From a virus, in IMG/VR virus record IMGVR_UViG_3300045918_000295, positions 1 to 24,450 of that record: a DNA stretch of 24,450 bases; one strand, given 5' to 3'. Made by a program: the position numbers and the translations under genes. This document shows positions 19,610 through 24,450 of the stretch, piece by piece (position 1 is the stretch's first letter; every line of letters starts with the position of its first letter). The notes under the pieces are model-generated. The model ran no database searches. It was not told the origin of the DNA and saw only the letters and a list, made by a program, of their open reading frames with translations.

Positions 19610-21192
19610 TGGCTCCTACCTGGTACAACGAGAAGAACGTCAAACAACGCGGAAGCGTCGTTCTGAAACAATGGAACGAACAGCGCGACATCGAACGCAA
19701 CATCGCGCAGCGCGTTGCACAGCAAAGCGCGATGCAAAAGCGCAGCTTTCAAGCAGGCGTCCCGTCGCGTTTGACCGGCAATTTCAACGCCTTCAACACT
19801 AGCCTGGACAGCGACCTTTATGTCGCGCTGAATACGCTGCGCGCACGCAGTCGCCAGCTCACTCAAAACAACCCCTACGGCCAGAAGTTCCTGCGCATGG
19901 TCGCCAGTAACGTGGTGGGGCAGGGCTTCACCCTGCAGGCTCGCGCGCAGGATAACAAAGGCGAACCCGATCACGCCGACAATAAGGCTATCCAGAAGTC
20001 ATACGAGGAATGGTCTAAGCGTGGCAATTGCGATGTAACCGGGCAGCTCTCGTTTGCCGAACTCTGCCGCCTGGTGATGCGCACCGTCGCGCAAGATGGC
20101 GAAGTTTTGATCCGCCGCGTGCGCGGCAAAAAGGTTAACAAGTTCGGGTATGCGCTGCAGGTGCTGGATATCGACCGCCTGATGGTGCAGGAACAATTGA
20201 AACTGGCCAACGGCAACTTCATCCGCATGGGCGTTGAGATCAACACCATGGGCAAGCCGGTCGCCTACTGGGTGCGTCAATCGCATCCTTATGACGCATT
20301 TATGCAGACGGCTGCGCCGACAGTGGAGCGTATTCCCGCCGAAGACATATTCCATTTCTTCATTCCTTTACGCCCAGAGCAGCGCCGCGGCGTGCCATGG
20401 ATGCATGCCGCTATCGAGCGGCTCTACCACATCGGCGAGTTGGATCAGTCCGCCCTGGTGGCAGCACGCAAAGGTGCCGATTCGCTCGGCTTCCTGGTGA
20501 GCCCCAATGGCTTGCCGCCGGATCCGACTGCCTCCGGTACGAATGCATCCGCCATCGAGATAAGCGTGCCCGGCACCTTTGATACTTTGCCGGAAGGTTA
20601 CGACTTCAAACAATTCGATTCCAAGTATCCGAACGATGTTTATGCGGATTTTATGAAATCCGCATTGCGCGCGGTAGCTTCCGCCATTGGTGTTGCTTAC
20701 AACGGGTTGGCAAACGATCTGGAGGGAGTCAACTACAGCAGCATCCGCTCCGGCGTGCTGGAAGAGCGCGAATTCTGGATGGAGCTGCAGGACTGGCTGA
20801 TCAGCGCCTTCCTGATCCCGAACTATGAAGACTGGCTGCTCATGTCGTTAGGTATGGGCGCCGTCACCGGCCCCACCGGCTTTCCGCTACCTGCAACTAA
20901 ATACGACAAATTCTCTGAACACGAATGGCAAGGACGCCGCTGGGGCTGGGTTGATCCAGAGGGGGATCTGCGAGCGTCGGTGCTGGCGGTAAACAACGGA
21001 CTTAAAAGCCGCACCCGTATCTGCGCCGAGATGGGGCTGGATCGCGAGGTTGTATGGCAAGAACTGCAGCGCGAACAGCAGGAAATGGAATCCATGAAAT
21101 TGAACCTGGCAGCACCCGTTGCTCCGCCGCCGGCGCCGGTTGCGCTGAAAGGAACATCGGCTAGTGAAAATGTTCCGGCCAACCAAGGATGA
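19609..21192 (+). CDS. Portal protein (lambda gpB family)
   Basis: A 527-residue portal subunit that forms the dodecameric DNA gate at the head vertex. Characteristic stretches include ALNTLRARSRQLTQNNPYGQ, VASNVVGQGFTLQAR, MRTVAQDGEVLIRRVRG and the conserved ESSxR-like region here reading GVNYSSIRSGVLEEREFW. Length matches lambda gpB (533 aa). It starts in a one-base overlap with the connector gene. Its C-terminal codons lie in the third junction motif copy (KGTSASENVPA). Confidence 0.94.
   Translation: MAPTWYNEKNVKQRGSVVLKQWNEQRDIERNIAQRVAQQSAMQKRSFQAGVPSRLTGNFNAFNTSLDSDLYVALNTLRARSRQLTQNNPYGQKFLRMVASNVVGQGFTLQARAQDNKGEPDHADNKAIQKSYEEWSKRGNCDVTGQLSFAELCRLVMRTVAQDGEVLIRRVRGKKVNKFGYALQVLDIDRLMVQEQLKLANGNFIRMGVEINTMGKPVAYWVRQSHPYDAFMQTAAPTVERIPAEDIFHFFIPLRPEQRRGVPWMHAAIERLYHIGELDQSALVAARKGADSLGFLVSPNGLPPDPTASGTNASAIEISVPGTFDTLPEGYDFKQFDSKYPNDVYADFMKSALRAVASAIGVAYNGLANDLEGVNYSSIRSGVLEEREFWMELQDWLISAFLIPNYEDWLLMSLGMGAVTGPTGFPLPATKYDKFSEHEWQGRRWGWVDPEGDLRASVLAVNNGLKSRTRICAEMGLDREVVWQELQREQQEMESMKLNLAAPVAPPPAPVALKGTSASENVPANQG
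21151..21175 (+). repeat. Junction motif copy 3 (diverged)
   Basis: It matches 22 of 25 bases of the core of copies 1 and 2. GGAACAT (21151-21157) pairs with ATGTTCC (21170-21176) around a 12-base loop. It encodes the last residues of the portal protein, and a GTG-AAA-ATG within it is an in-frame but poor start for the next gene. Confidence 0.75.
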
Positions 21193-21199
21193 TGAAGCC

Positions 21200-23122
21200 A
21201 TGAAAGAAACCATCAAAACCAAGCCACTGAATCGGAGTATGAGCTTCGATCGTTCAACCATCGACGTTGAAGCGCGTACGGTCGATCTTTCGTTCTCGTC
21301 AGAATTTCCAGTGCGCCGCTGGTTTGGTACTGAAGTTCTGGACCACAGCCCCAGCTCCTGCGACCTATCGCGCCTCAATAACGGTGGCGCGCTCCTGGAT
21401 AACCACGATCCAGACGAACAGATTGGCGTTGTTGTACCGGGCTCCGCCCGCATTGATCCGGACAGAATTGGCCGCGCTAAAGTCAAGTTCAGCAGATCAC
21501 AAGAAGGTGAAAGCAAATTTCAGGACGTACAAGACGGGATCATCACCTTGTGCAGTACGTTCTATGCAATTAATCAGATGGTGGAAACCACCACCACTGA
21601 TGCAGATGGCGACGAAGACACCATCTGCCGCGCAATGTCATGGATGCCGCTGGAGATTAGCTTGGTCGCAATCCCGGCGGACCCGACTGTGGGAGTAGGC
21701 CGCTCGGCGGGAGCCGAAGAGATCGAAACCGTGTTTGAACGCAGAGAGAAGCCTGCGCCGGTAGTTATCCCCGCAATACAAACCCCACAAATTAGGAGCA
21801 TAGATATGGACCAAGCAGCTAAAGATGCGGCAGCAGCCGCAAGTGCAGCTCGCGCAGATGGAGCGCAAGTTGAACAAAAACGCACAGCAGATCTGACGAC
21901 GCTGGCAGATACTTATGCCAAATACGGTGCACGCGAACTTGTCGGCGACTTCGTTCGTTCCGGCAAATCCGTGCAGGAATTTCAGAACGCGATCATGGAC
22001 AAGATGGCCACTCGCCACAGCGACGCTGGAGATCTCAAGATCGGCATGAATGACGGTGAAGTGCAGGAATATTCGCTTGCACGTGCAATCAACGCATCTA
22101 TCAACAAGGACTGGAGCAAGGCTGGTCTGGAACTGGAAGCATCCAATGCGGTTGCCAAGCGCACCGGCATGGTGGCCGAAGGCTTCTTTGTACCGGTCGA
22201 AGCATTCAGCAAGATGTCCGGCAAGCGTGCATTCGATGCGGGTACCGCTGGCAACGCTGGCAACCTGGTACAAACCTCCGTGTTGGGCGGCGAGTTTGTG
22301 GATGTGTTGCGTAATGCGCTGGTGCTCAACAAGATGGGTATCCGCGTTTTGGGCGGCCTGACCTCCAATATCGCCATTCCACGCAAGACCGCTGCATCGA
22401 CGATCTCGAACGCGACGGAAACCGCGCAATTCAGCGCAACCAATCCGACGACTACGCAGATCCTGTTGTCGCCAAAGCGTATCGGCGCATCTATCCCCTA
22501 CACCAAGCAAGCACTGTTGCAATCCAGCCTGGACGTTGAATCCATGCTGCGCGACGACCTGGCAGCCGGCATCGCTGTGATGATCGACAACATGGGCCTG
22601 AATGGCACGGGCACGGCTCCGCAACCCCGCGGTTTGGTCGCACAAAGCGGTATTGGTGCGGTGGTTGGCGGTACCAACGGCGCGCAAGTTGCATGGTCGC
22701 ACCTAGTTGGTCTGGAATCTGCCTGCGCAAACGTCAACGCCGAGCCGGATCAGTTGGCAGGCTACGTCATCAATACCAAGACTCGCGGCTGGGCCAAACA
22801 GCAACCCAAGGTCGGCACCACATTCCCAAATTTCCTGTGGGATTCGGGTGTGCAGCCGCTCAATGGCTACCGCACTGCAGTGACCAACAACATGGTCAGC
22901 AACGGTACCAAGGGTACTGCGGCTGGCGTCACCAGCACTTTGGCATTCTCTTCCGATTGGTCCAACTTCATCCTGGCGCTGTTTGGTGGTCTGGATATCG
23001 TGGTAGATCCGTACAGCCTGGCAGATTCCGGCCAGATCAAGCTGACTGCTAACCAGTTCATCGACATTGGCCTGCGCAATCCGGCCTGCTTCGCGGTGAT
23101 GACTGACGCGCTGACTGTTTAA
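21200..23122 (+). CDS. Prohead protease - major capsid protein fusion (HK97 fold)
   Basis: A 640-residue ORF joining two head genes in one frame. Residues 1 to about 170 are the prohead serine protease: LLDNHD (His 69) and the nucleophile region MPLEISLVAIPADPTVG (Ser 154). A Pro-rich linker and an Ala/Lys-rich delta-like segment follow. The rest is an HK97-type capsid protein (GFFVPVEAF, IPRKTAASTI, PKRIGASIPYTKQALLQSS, and C-terminal DIGLRNPACFAVM). ATG 21200 is chosen over 21164 because AAGGATGA precedes it and it follows the portal stop by 7 bp. An internal ATG at 21806, with AGGAG seven bases upstream, would give a separate 438-aa capsid protein. Confidence 0.92.
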   Translation: MKETIKTKPLNRSMSFDRSTIDVEARTVDLSFSSEFPVRRWFGTEVLDHSPSSCDLSRLNNGGALLDNHDPDEQIGVVVPGSARIDPDRIGRAKVKFSRSQEGESKFQDVQDGIITLCSTFYAINQMVETTTTDADGDEDTICRAMSWMPLEISLVAIPADPTVGVGRSAGAEEIETVFERREKPAPVVIPAIQTPQIRSIDMDQAAKDAAAAASAARADGAQVEQKRTADLTTLADTYAKYGARELVGDFVRSGKSVQEFQNAIMDKMATRHSDAGDLKIGMNDGEVQEYSLARAINASINKDWSKAGLELEASNAVAKRTGMVAEGFFVPVEAFSKMSGKRAFDAGTAGNAGNLVQTSVLGGEFVDVLRNALVLNKMGIRVLGGLTSNIAIPRKTAASTISNATETAQFSATNPTTTQILLSPKRIGASIPYTKQALLQSSLDVESMLRDDLAAGIAVMIDNMGLNGTGTAPQPRGLVAQSGIGAVVGGTNGAQVAWSHLVGLESACANVNAEPDQLAGYVINTKTRGWAKQQPKVGTTFPNFLWDSGVQPLNGYRTAVTNNMVSNGTKGTAAGVTSTLAFSSDWSNFILALFGGLDIVVDPYSLADSGQIKLTANQFIDIGLRNPACFAVMTDALTV

Positions 23123-23137
23123 TCACAGCCAGTAAGT

Positions 23138-23163
23138 GATGGGAGGTTCGCCTCCCATCTTTT
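23138..23163 (+). terminator. Intrinsic terminator/attenuator after the capsid gene
   Basis: A perfect 9-bp stem, GATGGGAGG with CCTCCCATC, closed by a TTCG tetraloop and followed by four T residues. It lies 15 bp after the capsid stop. With a short T-run it may reduce rather than end transcription into the joining genes, or stabilise the 3' end of the capsid mRNA. Confidence 0.82.
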
Positions 23164-23185
23164 GTAAAACAACAGGAGAATTTAA

Positions 23186-23377
23186 ATGCCAAAAGTATAT
23201 GCAACCGAGCCGATGATGCATGCAGGTAACACCTACCTACCCGGCGAATCCATGGAAGCGGATGTCAACGACACAGCGGCTATTTTGGCCGCAGGCCGTG
23301 GCACATTGGACGAAAAGAACGCAGCCGTGGCAGCCAAGCAATTCGCCGCAGCACAAAAAGCCGCAGCAGCAGGCTAA
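23186..23377 (+). CDS. Small head-associated hypothetical protein, 63 aa
   Basis: It begins with a short beta hairpin (VYATEPMMHAGNTYLPGE) and ends in an Ala/Lys helix (NAAVAAKQFAAAQKAAAAG). CAGGAG lies eight bases before the ATG. It sits where lambda has FI, between capsid and FII, but similarity to FI is only positional. Four bases separate it from the next ATG. Confidence 0.7.
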   Translation: MPKVYATEPMMHAGNTYLPGESMEADVNDTAAILAAGRGTLDEKNAAVAAKQFAAAQKAAAAG

Positions 23378-23380
23378 GCA

Positions 23381-23665
23381 ATGATCGAAGATCACGCCAT
23401 GTTTTTGCAGGACTTCAGCGTATCCGCCCAAGGCGGAGCAGTCACGCTGAATGGGACTGCCATCGATGGCATCTTCGATAACGCAAATGCTACTGCCCTG
23501 AATATGCTGGGCGGTAGCAACCCAATTTTCGAGTGCCCTGAAGCCAGTCTTTTGGGCGTCGACCCGCGCGGCGGCACGATGGTGATCAATGGGATCACCT
23601 ACATCGTCCGTGAGAACAAACCGGATGGAAACGGCATGACCATCCTGGAGCTGGATAAGCAATGA
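23381..23665 (+). CDS. Head-tail joining protein (gpFII-like)
   Basis: The 94 residues form a compact beta protein: DFSVSAQGGAVTLNGTAIDG, IFECPEASLLGVDPRGG, then MVINGITYIVRENKPDGNG and a C-terminal ILELDK. The pattern (early IxGIFD, middle PxF, late ING-x-Y-x-V and PDG-x-G) matches the phage attachment/FII family, which binds between connector and tail. An internal ATG at 23399 is an alternative start. Overlaps the next gene by four bases. Confidence 0.72.
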   Translation: MIEDHAMFLQDFSVSAQGGAVTLNGTAIDGIFDNANATALNMLGGSNPIFECPEASLLGVDPRGGTMVINGITYIVRENKPDGNGMTILELDKQ

Positions 23666-24096
23666 GCACCAAGTCCCTCCGGATCCGCAATGCCCTTGTG
23701 GCGCTATTCACGGCGACACCGGTGGCTGGCGTGGCAGCTGCTGCCGTTTATACAGATTGGCGTTTTGCCATCAAGCCCATCGATCTGCCGGCGATCGCGG
23801 TCGAACTCGGCGATGAAATTGCGCCGCAGCGCGTGCTAATCGGCGCGCTCGATCGCACCCTGCAGGCTAAAGTTTCCATCATCACTGCAGGCGACGATGC
23901 CACTACCGCAGCCGATACCATCGTTGCTGAAGCGCATCGTCGCCTGGTCGCCGATCTCACCCTTGGTGGACTGGCAATGGATGTGAAGCAGGATGCCATC
24001 TCACGCCAGCGAGATGTACTGGAAAAGCCGGTCATGATCACCGAGCTGAACTACCTGGTCGAATACCGAACAACGATGACATCGATGGAGATATAA
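23662..24096 (+). CDS. Minor tail / tail terminator protein (gpU-like)
   Basis: A 144-residue alpha/beta protein. An N-terminal helix (SLRIRNALVALFTATP) is followed by IDLPAIAVELGDE, which matches the conserved strand of lambda gpU (FPAVAVYL), then TLQAKVSIITAG, a long helix (ADTIVAEAHRRLVADL) and a C-terminal strand (ELNYLVEYRTTM). Tail terminators cap the growing tail tube before head joining. It starts in an ATGA overlap with the FII-like gene, as expected for the module. Confidence 0.72.
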   Translation: MSTKSLRIRNALVALFTATPVAGVAAAAVYTDWRFAIKPIDLPAIAVELGDEIAPQRVLIGALDRTLQAKVSIITAGDDATTAADTIVAEAHRRLVADLTLGGLAMDVKQDAISRQRDVLEKPVMITELNYLVEYRTTMTSMEI

Positions 24097-24273
24097 ATGG
24101 ACCAAGCAGCCAATCAGGATACACCCCCCGCCGGCAGCAACGCTTCCGGAGCGCAAAAATCCGCTCCGGGCGACGCTGTGCAGACGCCTACACACGGCGG
24201 GAGCTATCTGGTCGACCCGGACACCGGCGCCTACACGCTGGTGGAATGCACCAAACAACGTAACGAGGAGTAA
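24097..24273 (+). CDS. Small hypothetical protein, 58 aa
   Basis: It is a low-complexity, Ala/Gly/Pro/Ser-rich N-terminus (DQAANQDTPPAGSNASGAQK) with a short C-terminal strand (GSYLVDPDTGAYTLVECTK). The ATG directly follows the gpU-like stop and the stop is three bases before the tail tube ATG. Similar short Pro/Ala proteins with a DPxTG-like end occur beside tail tube genes; function unknown. Confidence 0.62.
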   Translation: MDQAANQDTPPAGSNASGAQKSAPGDAVQTPTHGGSYLVDPDTGAYTLVECTKQRNEE

Positions 24274-24276
24274 GCC

Positions 24277-24450
24277 ATGTCACGCTATACACGCAACTCG
24301 GCCATTCTGGCAAAAATCGAAACCACCTACGGCACGGATGCCGCGCCAACCGGCGCCGCCAATGCGCTGTTGGTCAGCAACCTGTCTATTACCCCCTTGA
24401 ACGCGCAGAACGTTGATCGGGGCCTGATCCGTAACTTCATGGGGGGGTCT
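24277..24450 (+). CDS. Major tail (tube) protein, partial at right edge
   Basis: GAGGAG six bases before the ATG gives a strong start. The visible 58 residues (SRYTRNSAILAKIETTYGTD, then AANALLVSNLSITPLNAQNV, then DRGLIRNFMG) follow the N-terminal pattern of siphophage tail tube proteins, in which a short helix precedes a strand listing reference values. The rest lies beyond the window. The context (after the tail terminator) agrees. Confidence 0.75.
   Translation, partial: MSRYTRNSAILAKIETTYGTDAAPTGAANALLVSNLSITPLNAQNVDRGLIRNFMGGS

Noticed and set aside
21638-22702. 354-aa minus-strand frame
   Set aside because: It is fully antisense to the capsid domain, Cys/His/Arg-rich with no ribosome site, and shows no family features; it is a shadow of codon bias in the capsid gene.

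Overview
The window is the left and central part of a temperate, lambda-type siphophage genome, almost certainly an integrated prophage. It is about 55% GC by eye. The protein styles (ParB with a C-terminal Lys/Ala tail, CP76-type CII, TOPRIM/SF3 primase-helicase, GpA-type terminase) suggest a betaproteobacterial host, but no host gene is present, so this is inference. No integrase, att site, tRNA or lysis gene is inside the window.

Positions 1-1843 (minus strand) hold a diversity-generating retroelement (DGR). In transcription order it has a small C-type-lectin-like target gene with a variable repeat (VR) at its 3' end, an Avd-type accessory gene, a template repeat (TR), and a reverse transcriptase (RT) with a YVDD active site that runs off the left edge. 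TR and VR align without gaps over 108 bp with 16 mismatches. All 16 fall on template adenines, and all 11 Asn codons of the TR are changed to something else in the VR. The RT frame has no ATG near its start and is easily missed.

Positions 1871-6393 (minus strand) are a tight leftward early operon of eleven genes ending in a ParB-family protein. Most junctions are 1-4 bp ATGA-type overlaps. The DGR target starts 27 bp after parB, so the DGR looks like the distal end of this operon.

Positions 6400-7735 are the immunity region. Two mirror-image promoters (PL and PR) share the layout -35, 18 bp spacer, TAGAAT. A palindromic operator lies in each spacer, and a second operator lies 23 bp away over each -35. 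Between them are a short CI-like repressor, a secreted cysteine-rich protein and two small ORFs. Rightward of PR come a probably leaderless Cro-like gene, an unknown gene, an intrinsic terminator in the position of lambda tR1, a CII (CP76) gene, small genes, a tail-Z-like gene and a large primase-helicase. Next is a non-coding block (12862-13104) with seven forward and five reverse copies of CACTACGG. These flank a 49-bp perfectly alternating purine-pyrimidine tract, making a strong replication-origin candidate.

From 13115 to the right edge is the late head-and-tail module: small and large terminase, a Mor-like regulator, a five-gene cassette including a protein with 18-residue repeats, a gpW-like connector, portal, a protease/major-capsid fusion with a probable internal capsid start, a terminator, head-tail joining genes, a tail terminator and the start of the tail tube. 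A 25-30 bp motif recurs at three gene junctions of this module, and two identical copies bracket the cassette.
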